Shown here: one piece after another, positions 1 through 12,056 of the stretch
How positions within the stretch are numbered: position 1 is the stretch's first letter
Layout: the number at the start of each line of letters is the position of its first letter
Source: Diplolepis rosae
Taxonomy: Eukaryota > Arthropoda > Insecta > Hymenoptera > Diplolepididae
Direction: 5' to 3'
Length of the DNA: 64,000 bases
NCBI GenBank assembly: GCA_030998225.1
Contig: JAPYXD010000717.1
Span: 310,001-374,000, forward strand
Program-made: the position numbers and the translations under genes
The notes under the pieces: generated by a model
Databases searched by the model: none
Seen by the model: only the letters and a program-made list of their open reading frames with translations
Told to the model about the DNA's origin: nothing

Positions 1-835
1 TAGTAATGATGTTTTATTCAGATGAATTACATTACAAACTACATGGAATCAAAATCAAACATAAAAATATGTATGGGAGGATTTCATAAAATAGCACAGA
101 ATCTGTCCACACACGTATAGAAACGGACATAGTCGGTGAATTCTCCTATAGAAGAAATAAAGATTTAGAGCTAATAATGTTACTAGTAATGATGTTTTAT
201 TCCGATGAATTACAATATAAAATACTCAGAAACAACATCAAACGTGAAAATATCTGTGGTGGGCGTCCCTAAAATTGCACAACAACTGTCCACACATGTA
301 TAGAAACGGACACAGTAGGTGAATTCTCATACAAAAGAGATAAAATTTTAGAGCTAATAATGTTACTAGTAATGATGTTTTATTCCGATAAATTACTTTA
401 TAAACTGCACGGAAACAAAATCAAACATAAAAATATGTATGGCAGGATTTCATAATATAGCACAGAAACTGTCCAGACACGTATAGAAACGGACATAGTC
501 TGTGAATTCTCCTATAGAAAAAATAAAGATTTAGAGCTAATAATGTTACTAGTAATGATGTTTATTCCGATGAATTACATAACAAACTAATCAGAAACAA
601 CATCAAACGTGAAAAAATCTGTGGTGGGAGTCCCTAAAATTGCACAGAAACTGTCCACACGTGTATAGAAACGGACATAGTCGGTGAATTCTCATACAAA
701 AGAAATAAAGTTTTAGAGCTAATAATGTTATTAGTAATGATGCTTTATTGAGATTAATTACATTATAAACTACTTAGAAACAATATCAAACGTTAAAATA
801 ACTATGGTGCGCTGTCATAAAATAGCACAGAAACT
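1..835 (+). repeat. Higher-order repeat copy, matched at 4,348 and 8,310
   Basis: The first bases of the window match 4,348 onward and 8,310 onward, so the offsets are 4,347 and 3,962. The match runs over about four and a half monomers in the same order; copy 3 continues to about 9,240, while copy 2 departs near 5,185. Single differences separate the copies, for example ggcagg against gggagg in the third unit. The middle copy alone carries the rewritten patch at about 4,830-4,862. Confidence 0.85.
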
Positions 836-843
836 GTCCACAC

Positions 844-856
844 ACGCGTCTAGATA
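844..856 (+). other. acgcgtctaga variant marking subarray I
   Basis: Eight monomers carry acgcgt followed by ctaga where others have acgtatagaa, creating adjacent MluI and XbaI sites. acgcgt starts at 844, 1,395, 4,275, 8,237, 9,153, 9,704, 11,354 and 12,368; I found none to the right of 12.4 kb. These units are among the longest in the window (up to 185 bp). They spread with the large duplications of subarray I and are good markers for its extent. Confidence 0.85.
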
Positions 857-2258
857 CGGACATAGTCGGTGAATTCTCATATAAACAAAATAAAGTTTTA
901 GAGCTAATAATATTACTAGTAATGATGTTTTATTCCGATGAATTACTTTATAAACTGCATGGAAACAAAATCAAACATAAAAATATGTATGGGAGGATTT
1001 CATGAAATAGCACAGAATCTGTCCACACACGTATAGAAATGGACATAGTCGGTGAATTCTCCTATAGAAAAAATAAAGATTTAGAGCTAATAATGTTACT
1101 AGTAATGATGTTTTATTCCGATGAATTACATAACAAACTAATCAGAAACAACATCAAACGTGAAAATATCTGTGGTGGGAGTCCCTAAAATGGCACAGAA
1201 ACTGTCCACACGTGTATAGAAACGGACATATTCGGTGAATTCTCATACAAAAGAAATAAAGTTTTAGAGCTAATAATGTTATTAGTAATGATGCTTTAAT
1301 GAGATTAATTACATTATAAACTACTTAGAAACAATATCAAACGTTAAAATAACTATGGTGCGTTGTCATAAAATAGCACAGAAACTGTCCAGACACGCGT
1401 CTAGATACGGACATAGTCGGTGAATTCTCATATAAACAAAATAAAGTTTTAGAGCTAATAATATTACTAGTAATGATGTTTTATTCCGATGAATTACATA
1501 ACAAACTAATCAGAAACAACACAAACGTGAAAATATCTGTGGTGGGAGTCCCTAAAATTGCAAAGAAACTGTCCACACGTGTATAGAAACGGACATAGTC
1601 GGTGAATTCTCATATAAAAGAGATAAAGTTTTAGAGTTAATAATGTTACTAGTAATGATGCTTTATTCCGACTAATTACATTATAAACTACTTAGAAACA
1701 ACATCAAACAATAAAAATATCTATGGTGGGCTGTCATAAAATTGCACAGGAACTGTCCACACGTATAGAATCAGACATAGACGGTGAATTCTCATATTAA
1801 AGCAATAATGTTTTAGAGCTAATAATGTTACTAGCAATGATGTTTTATTCCGATTAATTACATTTCAAAACAATTAGAAACAAAATAAAAAGTAAAAATA
1901 TCTATGGTGGACTGTCAGAAAATTGCACAGGAACTGTCCACATGTATGGAAACGGACATAGAAGGTGAATTCTCATATAAAAGAAATAAATGTTTTGAGC
2001 TAATAATGTTACTATTAATGATGTTTTATTCCCATTAATTACTTTATAAACTACTTAGAAACAACATCTCACGAGAAAATATCTATGGTGGGCGTCCATA
2101 AAATTGCACAGACACTGCCCACACATGTATAGAAACAGACATAGCCGGTGAATTCTCATATAAAAGAAATAATGTTTGAGAGCTAATAATGTTACTAGTC
2201 ATGATGTTTTATTCTGACTAATTACATTTCGAATTACTTAGAAACAAAATCAAAAGTA

Positions 2259-2388
2259 AAAATATCTATGGTGGTCTGTGAGTTCTCATACAAACGAAAT
2301 AAAGTTTTAGAGCTAATAATGTTACTAGTAATGATGCTTTATTCCAATTAAATACATTATAGACTACATGCAGACTAAGACAAACATG
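2259..2388 (+). repeat. Truncated monomer, 130 bp
   Basis: The unit begins normally with 'aaaatatctatggtgg', but 'tctgtg' runs straight into 'agttctcatac'. About 51 bases that normally lie between ctgt and the gttctc block are missing, including the gcacag and gtccacac blocks and the usual position of the EcoRI site (agttct here). No counterpart copy was seen elsewhere. Confidence 0.8.
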
Positions 2389-2706
2389 AAAATATGTATT
2401 GGGGGAGTCCATAAAATTGCTCAGAATCTGTCCACACACGTATAGAAACGGACACAGTCAGTGAATTCTTGTATAAAACAAATAAAGTTCTAGAGCTAAT
2501 AATTTTACTATTAATGCTGTTTTATTCCGATGAATTACATTATAAACTACTCAGAAACAACATCAAACAGTAAAAATATCTATGGTGGGCTGTCATAAAA
2601 TTGCACAGAAACTGTCCACACATGTATAGAAACGGACACAGTCAGTGAATTCTTGTATAAAACAAATAAAGTTCTACAGCTAATAATTTTACTATTAATG
2701 ATGCTT

Positions 2707-3210
2707 TATTCAGATGAATTACATTTCAAACTAATCAGAAACAACATCAAACGTGAAAATATCTGTGGTGGGCGTCCCTAAAATTGCACAGAAACTGTCC
2801 ACACATGTATAGAATCAGACATAGTCGGCGAGTTCTCATACAAAAGAAATAAAGTTTTAGAGCTAATAATGTTACTATTAATGCTGTTTTATTCCGATGA
2901 ATAACATTATAAACTACTCAGACACAACATCAAACAGGAAAAATATCTATGGTGGGCTGTCATAAAATTGCACAGGAACATTCCACACGTATAGAATCAG
3001 ACATAGTCGGTGAGTTCTCATACAAAAGAAATAAAGTTTTAGAGCTAATAATGTTACTATTAATGATGCTTTATTCCAATTAATTAAATTATAGACTACA
3101 TGAAAACTAAATCAAGCATGAAAATATGTATTGGGGGAGTCCATAAAATTGCTCAGAATCTGTCCACACACGTATAGAAACGGACATAGTCGGTGAATTC
3201 TCCTAAAGAA
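2707..3210 (+). repeat. Block duplicated at 5,825-6,328 (offset 3,118)
   Basis: Landmarks 'attcagatgaattacattt', 'caggaacattccacacg' and 'attccaattaattaaatt' appear here and again 3,118 bp to the right in the same order. Differences are few (ggcgag against ggtgag; the right copy keeps ctatagaag where this copy reads ctaaagaag). About 17 monomers separate the copies, less the missing bases in truncated units. Confidence 0.8.
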
Positions 3211-3239
3211 GAAAAAAGAAAAATATTTAGAGCTAATAA

Positions 3240-5770
3240 TGTTACTAGTAATGATGTTTTATTCCGATGAATTACATTATAAACTACTCAGAAACAACAT
3301 CAAACAGTAAAAATATCTATAGTGGGCTGTCATAAAATTGAACAGAAACTGTCCACACATGTATAGAAACGGACATAGTCGGTGAATTCTCATATAAAAG
3401 AGATAATGTTTTAGAGATAATAATGTTGATATTAATGATGCTTTATTCCAATTAATTACATTATAGACTACATGGAGACTAAATCAAGCATGAAAATATG
3501 TATTGGGGGAGTCCATAAAATTGATCAGAATCTGTCGACACACGTATAGAAACGGACATAGTCGGTGAATTCTCCTAAAGAAGAAAAAAAGATTTAGAGC
3601 TAATAATGTTAATAGTAATGATGTTTTATTCCGATGAATTAAATTATAAACTACTTAGAAAACAATATCAAACGTTAAAATAACTATGGTGCGCTGTCAT
3701 AAAATAGCACAGAAACTGTCCAGGCACGTATAGATACGGACATAGTCTGTGAATTCTTGTATAAAAGAAATAAAGTTTTAGAGCTAATAATGTTACTATT
3801 AATGATGTTTTATTCCCATTAATTACATTATAAACTACATGGAGACAAAATCAAACATAAAAATATGTATTAGGGGAGTCCATAAAATTTCACAGAAGCT
3901 GTCCACACACGTATAGAAACGGACATATTCGGTGAATTCTTGTGTAAAACAAATAAACTTTTAGAGCTAATAATGTTACTATTAATGATGTTTTATTCCT
4001 ATTAATTACATTATAAACTACTTAGAAACAACATCACACGTGAAAATATCTATGGAGGGCGTCCCTAAAATTGCACAGAAACTGTCCACACATGTATAGA
4101 AACGGACATAGTTGGTGAATTCTCATATAAAAGAGATAATGTTTTAGAGCTAATAATGTTACTAGTAATGATGCTTTATTGAGATTAATTACATTACAAA
4201 CTACACAGAAACAATATCAAACGTTAAAATAACTATGGTGCGCTGTCATAAAATAGCACAGAAACTGTCCACACACGCGTCTAGATACGGACATAGTCGG
4301 TGAATTCTCATATAAACAAAATAAAGTTTTAGAGCTAATAATATTACTAGTAATGATGTTTTATTCAGATGAATTACATTACAAACTACATGGAATCAAA
4401 ATCAAACATAAAAATATGTATGGGAGGATTTCATAAAATAGCACAGAATCTGTCCACACACGTATAGAAACGGACATAGTCGGTGAATTCTCCTATAGAA
4501 GAAATAAAGATTTAGAGCTAATAATGTTACTAGTAATGATGTTTTATTCCGATGAATTACAATATAAAATACTCAGAAACAACATCAAACGTGAAAATAT
4601 CTGTGGTGGGCGTCCCTAAAATTGCACAACAACTGTCCACACATGTATAGAAACGGACACAGTAGGTGAATTCTCATACAAAAGAGATAAAATTTTAGAG
4701 CTAATAATGTTACTAGTAATGATGTTTTATTCCGATAAATTACTTTATAAACTGCACGGAAACAAAATCAAACATAAAAATATGTATGGGAGGATTTCAT
4801 AAAATAGCACAGAAACTGTCCACACACGTATAAAAAAGGACCTAGTCGGTTAATTAACCGATAGAAAAAATAAAGATTTAGAGCTAATAATGTTACTAGT
4901 AATGATGTTTATTCCGATGAATTACATAACAAACTAATCAGAAACAACATCAAACGTGAAAAAATCTGTGGTGGGAGTCCCTAAAATTGCACAGAAACTG
5001 TCCACACGTGTATAGAAACGGACATAGTCGGTGAATTCTCATACAAAAGAAATAAAGTTTTAGAGCTAATAATGTTATTAGTAATGATGCTTTATTGAGA
5101 TTAATTACATTATAAACTACTTAGAAACAATATCAAACGTTAAAATAACTATGGTGCGCTGTCATAAAATAGCACAGAAACTGTCCAGACACGTATAGAA
5201 ACGGACATAGTCGGTGAATTCTCATACAAAAGAAATAATGTTTTAGAGCTAATAATGTTACTAGCAATGATGCTTTATTTGAGATTAATTACATTATAAA
5301 CTACTTAGAAACAAAATCAAACGTTAAAATATCTATGGCACGCTGTCATAATATAGCACAGAAACTGTCCAGACACGTATAGAAACGGACATAGTCTGTG
5401 AATTCTCATATAAAAAAAATAAAGTTTTAGAGCTAATAATATTACTAGTAATGATGTTTTATTCCGATGAATTACATAAAAAACTAATCAGAAACAACAC
5501 AAACGTGAAAATATCTGTGGTGGGAGTCCCTAAAATTTCACAGAAACTGTCCACACGTTTATAGAAACGGACATAGTCGGTGAATTCTCATACAAAAGAA
5601 ATAATGTTTTAGAGCTAATAATGTTACTAGCAATGATGCTTTATTTGCGATTAATTACATTATAAACTACTTAGAAACAAAATCAAACGTTAAAATATCT
5701 ATGGCACGCTGTCATAATATAGCACAGAAACTGTCCAGACACGTATAGAAACGGACATAGTCTGTGAATT
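3240..5770 (+). repeat. Left copy of a ~2.5-kb duplicated block (offset ~3,780)
   Basis: Positions 3,240-4,150 match 7,021-7,930 and 5,395-5,770 match 9,175-9,550 at an offset of 3,780; between them 4,348-5,182 matches at 3,962, which is one extra monomer in the right copy. Lines of 60 bases at 5,461-5,760 and 9,241-9,540 are identical, so the duplication is young or recently homogenised. The frayed register inside the block shows later gain and loss of single monomers. Confidence 0.8.
4830..4862 (+). other. Rewritten patch with a 14-bp perfect palindrome
   Basis: In this one monomer the usual 'gtatagaaacggacatag' to 'ctatagaaa' stretch is altered at many positions within about 33 bases while keeping its length. 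The result reads cggttaattaaccg at 4,847-4,860, a perfect 14-bp inverted repeat that includes a PacI site and destroys the EcoRI site. The equivalent units at about 470 and 8,790 are normal. The clustering and the new palindrome fit a short template switch; a sequencing or assembly artefact is the alternative. Confidence 0.75.
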
Positions 5771-6604
5771 CTCCTATAGAAAAAATAAAGATTTAGAGCT
5801 AATAATGTTACTAGTAATGATGTTTATTCAGATGAATTACATTTCAAACTAATCAGAAACAACATCAAACGTGAAAATATCTGTGGTGGGCGTCCCTAAA
5901 ATTGCACAGAAACTGTCCACACATGTATAGAATCAGACATAGTCGGTGAGTTCTCATACAAAAGAAATAAAGTTTTAGAGCTAATAATGTTACTATTAAT
6001 GCTGTTTTATTCCGATGAATAACATTATAAAATACTCATAAACAACATCAAACAGTAAAAATATCTATGGTGGGCTGTCATAAAATTGCACAGGAACATT
6101 CCACACGTATAGAATCAGACATAGTCGGTGAGTTCTCATACAAAAGAAATAAAGTTTTAGAGCTAATAATGTTACTATTAATGATGCTTTATTCCAATTA
6201 ATTAAATTATAGACTACATGAAAACTAAATCAAGCATGAAAATATGTATTGGGGGAGTCCATAAAATTGCTCAGAATCTGTCCACACACGTATAGAAACG
6301 GACATAGTCGGTGAATTCTCCTATAGAAGAAAAAAAGATTTAGAGCTAATAATGTTACTAGTAATGATGTTTTATTCCGATGAATTACATTATAGACTAC
6401 ATGCAGACTAAGTCAAACATGAAAATATGTATTGGGGGAGTCCATAAGATTGCTCAGAATCTGTCCACACACGTATAGAAACGGACACAGTCAGTGAATT
6501 CTTGTATAAAACAAATAAAGTTCTAGAGCTAATAATTTTACTATTAATGATGCTTTATTCCGATTAATTACATTATAAACTACTTAGAAACAATATCAAA
6601 CTTT

Positions 6605-6727
6605 AAAATAACTATGGTGCGCTGTCATAAAATAGCACAGAAACTGTCCAGACACGTATAGAAACGTACATATTCAGTGAATTCTTGTATAAAATTTCGA
6701 ACTACTTAGAAACAACATCAAACAGTA
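6605..6727 (+). repeat. Truncated monomer, ~123 bp
   Basis: 'gaattcttgtataaaa' is joined directly to 'tttcgaactacttag', so about 60 bases of the second half (the ttttagagc, ttactagtaatg and ttaattac blocks) are missing. Short A and T runs at the join could have provided microhomology. No second copy was seen. Confidence 0.8.
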
Positions 6728-7020
6728 AAAATATCTATAGTGGGCTGTCATAAAATTGCACAGGAACTTTCCACACGTATAGAATCAGACATAGTCGGTG
6801 AGTTCTCATACAAAAGAAATAAAGTTTTAGAGCTAATAATGTTACTATTAATGATTCTTTATTCCAATTAATTACATTATAGACTACATGGAGACTAAAT
6901 CAAGCATGAAAATATGTATTGGGGGAGTTCATAGAATTGCTCAGAATCTGTCCACCACGTATAGAAATGGACATAGTCGGTGAATTCTCCTATAGAAGAA
7001 AAAAGATTTAGAGCTAATAA

Positions 7021-9550
7021 TGTTACTAGTAATGATGTTTTATTCCGATTAATTACATTATAAACTACTCAGAAACAACATCAAACAGTAAAAATATCTA
7101 TAGTGGGCTGTCATAAAATTGAACAGAAACTGTCCACACATGTATAGAAACGGACATAGTCGGTGAATTCTCATATAAAAGAGATAATGTTTTAGAGATA
7201 ATAATGTTAATATTAATGATGCTTTATTCCAATTAATTACATTATAGACTACATGGAGACTAAATCAAGCATGAAAATATGTATTGGGGGAGTCCATAAA
7301 ATTGCTCAGAATCTGTCGACACACGTATAGAAACGGACATAGTCGGTGAATTCTCCTATAGAAGAAATAAAGATTTAGAGCTAATAATGTTACTAGTAAT
7401 GATTTATTATTCCTATGAATTACATTACAAACTACACAGAAACAATATCAAACGTTAAAATAACTATGGTGCGATTTCATAAAATATCACAGAAACTGTC
7501 CAGGCACGTGTAGATACGGACATAGTCTGTGAATTCTTGTATAAAAGAAATAAAGTTTTAGAGCTAATAATGTTACTATTAATGATGTTTTATTCCCATT
7601 AATTACATTATAAACTACATGGAGACAAAATCAAACATAAAAATATGTATTAGGGGAGTCCATAAAATTTCACAGAAGCTGTCCACACACGTATAGAAAC
7701 GGACATAGTCGGTGAATTCTTGTGTAAAACAAATAAACTTTTAGAGCTAATAATGTTACTATTAATGATGTTTTATTCCTATTAATTACATTATAAACTA
7801 CTTAGAAACAACATCACACGTGAAAATATCTATGGTGGGCGTCCCTAAAATTGCACAGAAACTGTCCACACTTGTATAGAAACGGACATAGTCGGTGAAT
7901 TCTCATATAAAAGAGATAAAGTTTTAGAGCTAATAATGTTACTAGTAACGATGTTTATTCCTATGAATTACATTATAAACTACTCAGAAACAACATCCAA
8001 CTTGAAAATATCTGTGGTGGGCGTCCCTAGAATTGCACAGAATCTGTCCACACGTGTATAGAAACGGACATAGTCGGTGAATTCTCATACAAAAGAAATA
8101 AAGTTTTAGAGCTAATAATGTTACTAGTAATGATGCTTTATTGAGATTAATTACATTATAAACTACTTAGAAACAATATCAAACGTTAAAATAACTATGG
8201 TGCGCTGTCATAAAATAGCACAGAAACTGTCCACACACGCGTCTAGATACGGACATAGTCGGTGAATTCTCATATAAACAAAATAAAGTTTTAGAGCTAA
8301 TAATATTACTAGTAATGATGTTTTATTCAGATGAATTACATTGCAAACTACATGGAAACAAAATCAAACATAAAAATATGTATGGGAGGATTTCATAAAA
8401 TAGCACAGAATCTGTCCACACACGTATAGAAACGGACATAGTCGGTGAATTCTCCTATAGAAGAAATAAAGATTTAGAGCTAATAATGTTACTAGTAATG
8501 ATGTTTTATTCCGATGAATTACAATATAAAATACTCAGAAACAACATCAAACGTGAAAATATCTGTGGTGGGCGTCCCTAAAATTGCACAACAACTGTCC
8601 ACACATGTATAGAAACGGACACAGTAGGTGAATTCTCATACAAAAGAGATAAAATTTTAGAGCTAATAATGTTACTAGTAATGATGTTTTATTCCGATAA
8701 ATTACTTTATAAACTGCACGGAAACAAAATCAAACATAAAAATATGTATGGCAGGATTTCATAATATAGCACAGAAACTGTCCAGACACGTATAGAAACG
8801 GACATAGTCTGTGAATTCTCCTATAGAAAAAATAAAGATTTAGAGCTAATAATGTTACTAGTAATGATGTTTATTCCGATGAATTACATAACAAACTAAT
8901 CAGAAACAACATCAAACGTGAAAAAATCTGTGGTGGGAGTCCCTAAAATTGCACAGAAACTGTCCACACGTGTATAGAAACGGACATAGTCGGTGAATTC
9001 TCATACAAAAGAAATAAAGTTTTAGAGCTAATAATGTTATTAGTAATGATGCTTTATTGAGATTAATTACATTATAAACTACTTAGAAACAATATCAAAC
9101 GTTAAAATAACTATGGTGCGCTGTCATAAAATAGCACAGAAACTGTCCACACACGCGTCTAGATACGGACATAGTCGGTGAATTCTCATATAAACAAAAT
9201 AAAGTTTTAGAGCTAATAATATTACTAGTAATGATGTTTTATTCCGATGAATTACATAAAAAACTAATCAGAAACAACACAAACGTGAAAATATCTGTGG
9301 TGGGAGTCCCTAAAATTTCACAGAAACTGTCCACACGTTTATAGAAACGGACATAGTCGGTGAATTCTCATACAAAAGAAATAATGTTTTAGAGCTAATA
9401 ATGTTACTAGCAATGATGCTTTATTTGCGATTAATTACATTATAAACTACTTAGAAACAAAATCAAACGTTAAAATATCTATGGCACGCTGTCATAATAT
9501 AGCACAGAAACTGTCCAGACACGTATAGAAACGGACATAGTCTGTGAATT
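7021..9550 (+). repeat. Right copy of the ~2.5-kb duplicated block
   Basis: This is the partner of 3,240-5,770. It holds one extra monomer near 7,940-8,120, with 'actagtaacgatg' and 'catccaacttg' not seen in the left copy. At its right end the copies part inside the unit ending near 9,550, where this copy switches to 'gaattcttgtataaaac' and the left copy to 'gaattctcctatag'. Confidence 0.8.
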
Positions 9551-9870
9551 CTTGTATAAAACAAATAAACTTTTAGAGCTAATAATGTTACTATTAATGA
9601 TGTTTTATTCCTATTAATTACTTTATAAACTACTTAGAAACAACATCACACGTGAAAGTATCTATGGTGGGCGTCCCTAAAATTGCACAGAAACTGTCCA
9701 TATACGCGTCTAGATACGGACATAGTCGGTGAATTCTCATATAAACAAAATAAAGTTTTAGAGCTACTAATATTACTAGTAATGATGTTTTATTCAGATG
9801 AATTACATTACAAACTAATCAGAAACAACATCGAATATAAAAATATCTGTGGCGGGCGTCCCTAAAATTG
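9541..9870 (+). repeat. Two-monomer block repeated at 12,205-12,534
   Basis: The run from 'aattcttgtataaaac' through the 'gtccatatacgcgtctagat' unit recurs 2,664 bp to the right, nearly base for base (for example catcgaat against catcaaat). Both copies give the same chance 60-codon open frame, at 9,683 and 12,347. Here the unit is followed by another monomer of the same class; at 12,534 it passes to right-hand type monomers. Confidence 0.8.
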
Positions 9871-11490
9871 CACAGAAACTGTCCACGCATGTATAGAAAC
9901 GGACATAGTCGGTGAATTCTCATATAAACAAAATAAAGTTTTAGAGCTACTGATATTACTAGTAATGATGTTTTATTCAGATGAATTACATTACAAACTA
10001 ATCAGAAACAACATCAAATATAAAAAAAAATCTGTGGTGGGCGTCCCTAAAATTGCACAGAAACTGTCCACGCATGTATAGAAACGGACATAGTCGGTGA
10101 ATTCTCATATAAAAGAGATAAAGTTTTAGAGTTAATAATGTTACTAGTAATGATGCTTTATTCCGACTAATTACATTATAAACTACTTAGAAACAACATC
10201 AAACAATAAAAATATCTATGGTGGGCTGTCATAAAATTGCACAGGAACTGTCCACATGTATGGAAACGGACATAGAAGGTGAATTCTCATATAAAAGAAA
10301 TAAATGTTTTGAGCTAATAATGTTACTATTAATGATGCTTTATTCAGATTAATTACATTATATACTACCCAGAAACGAAATCAAACATAAAAATATCCAA
10401 GGTGGGCGTCCCTAAAATTGCACAACAACTGTCCACACATGTATAGAAACGGACATAGTCGGTGAATTCTCATATAAAAGAGATAAAATTTGAGAGCTAA
10501 TAATGTTACTAGTAATGATGTTTTATTCCGATAAATTACTTTATAAACTGCATGGAAACAAAATCAAACATAAAAATATGTATGGGAGGATTTCATAAAA
10601 TAGCACAGAATCTGTCCACACACGTATAGAAACGGACATAGTCGGTGAATTCTCCTATAGAAGAAATAAAGATTTAGAGCTAATAATGTTACTAGTAATG
10701 GTGTTTTATTCCGATGAATTACAATATAAACTACTCAGAAACAACATCAAACGTGAAAATATCTGTGGTGGGCGTCCCTAAAATTGCACAACAACTGTCC
10801 ACACATGTATAGAAACGGACATAGTAGGTGAATTCTCATACAAAAGAGATAAAATTTTACAGCTAATAATGTTACTAGTAATGATGTTTTATTCCGATAA
10901 ATTACTTTATAAACTGCATGGAAACAAAATCAAACATAAAAATATGTATGGGAGGATTTCATAAAATAGCACAGAATCTGTCCACACACGTATAGAAATG
11001 GACATAGTCGGTGAATTCTCCTATAGAAAAAATAAAGATTTAGAGCTAATAATGTTACTAGTAATGATGTTTTATTCCGATGAATTACATAACAAACTAA
11101 TCAGAAACAACATCAAACGTGAAAATATCTGTGGTGGGAGTCCCTAAAATGGCACAGAAACTGTCCACACGTGTATAGAAACGGACATAGTCGGTGAATT
11201 CTCATACAAAAGAAATAAAGTTTTAGAGCTAATAATGTTATTAGTAATGATGCTTTATTGAGATTAATTACATTATAAACTACTTAGAAACAATATCAAA
11301 CGTTAAAATAACTATGGTGCGCTGTCATAAAATAGCACAGAAACTGTCCACACACGCGTCTAGATACGGACATAGTCGGTGAATTCTCATATAAACAAAA
11401 TAAAGTTTTAGAGCTAATAATATTACTAGTAATGTTTTATTCCGATGAATTACATAACAAACTAATCAGAAACAACACAAACGTGAAAAT

Positions 11491-12056
11491 ATCTGTGGTG
11501 GGAGTCCCTAAAATTGCACAGAAACTGTCCACACGTGTATAGAAACGGACATAGTCGGTGAATTCTCATACAAAAGAAATAATGTTTTAGAGCTAATAAT
11601 GTTACTAGCAATGATGCTTTATTTGAGATTACTTACATTATAAACTACTTAGAAACAAAATCAAACGTTAAAATATCTATGGCACGCTGTCATAATATAG
11701 CACAGAAACTGTCCAGACACGTATGGAAACGGACACAGTCAGTGAATTCTTGTATAAAACAAATAAAGTTTATATCTGTGGTGGGAGTCCCTAAAATTGC
11801 ACAGAAACTGTCCACACGTTTATAGAAACGGACATAGTCGGTGAATTCTCATACAAAAGAAATAATGTTTTAGAGCTAATAATGTTACTAGCAATGATGC
11901 TTTATTTGAGATTAATTACATTATAAACTACTTAGAAACAAAATCAAACGTTAAAATATCTATGGCACGCTGTCATAATATAGCACAGAAACTGTCCAGA
12001 TACGTATGGAAACGGACACAGTCAGTGAATTCTTGTATAAAACAAATAAAGTTCTA
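11491..12056 (+). repeat. Out-of-register 283-bp tandem duplication
   Basis: The segment 11,491-11,773 is repeated at 11,774-12,056 with about four single-base differences (gtgtatag against gtttatag, acttac against aattac, gacac against gatac). Its length is about 1.55 monomers, so it is not a whole number of units. The junction is visible at about 11,770, where 'aaataaagtt' runs directly into 'tatatctgtgg', skipping some 80 bases of the normal unit. The right copy continues normally as 'aaataaagttctagagc'. This points to an illegitimate join rather than homologous unequal exchange. Confidence 0.85.

Noticed and set aside
9683..9865. Short plus-strand open frames (60-108 codons) at many places, for example 9,683, 12,347, 13,591, 15,048, 18,639, 20,258, 26,651, 38,941 and 51,796
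   Set aside because: All are the same frame of the satellite monomer, open by chance because the unit is about 180 bp. Copies differ mostly at residue-changing positions, and frame-breaking variants ('agtaaattttagag', the longer left-type units) are common. No promoter, splice or start context is visible.
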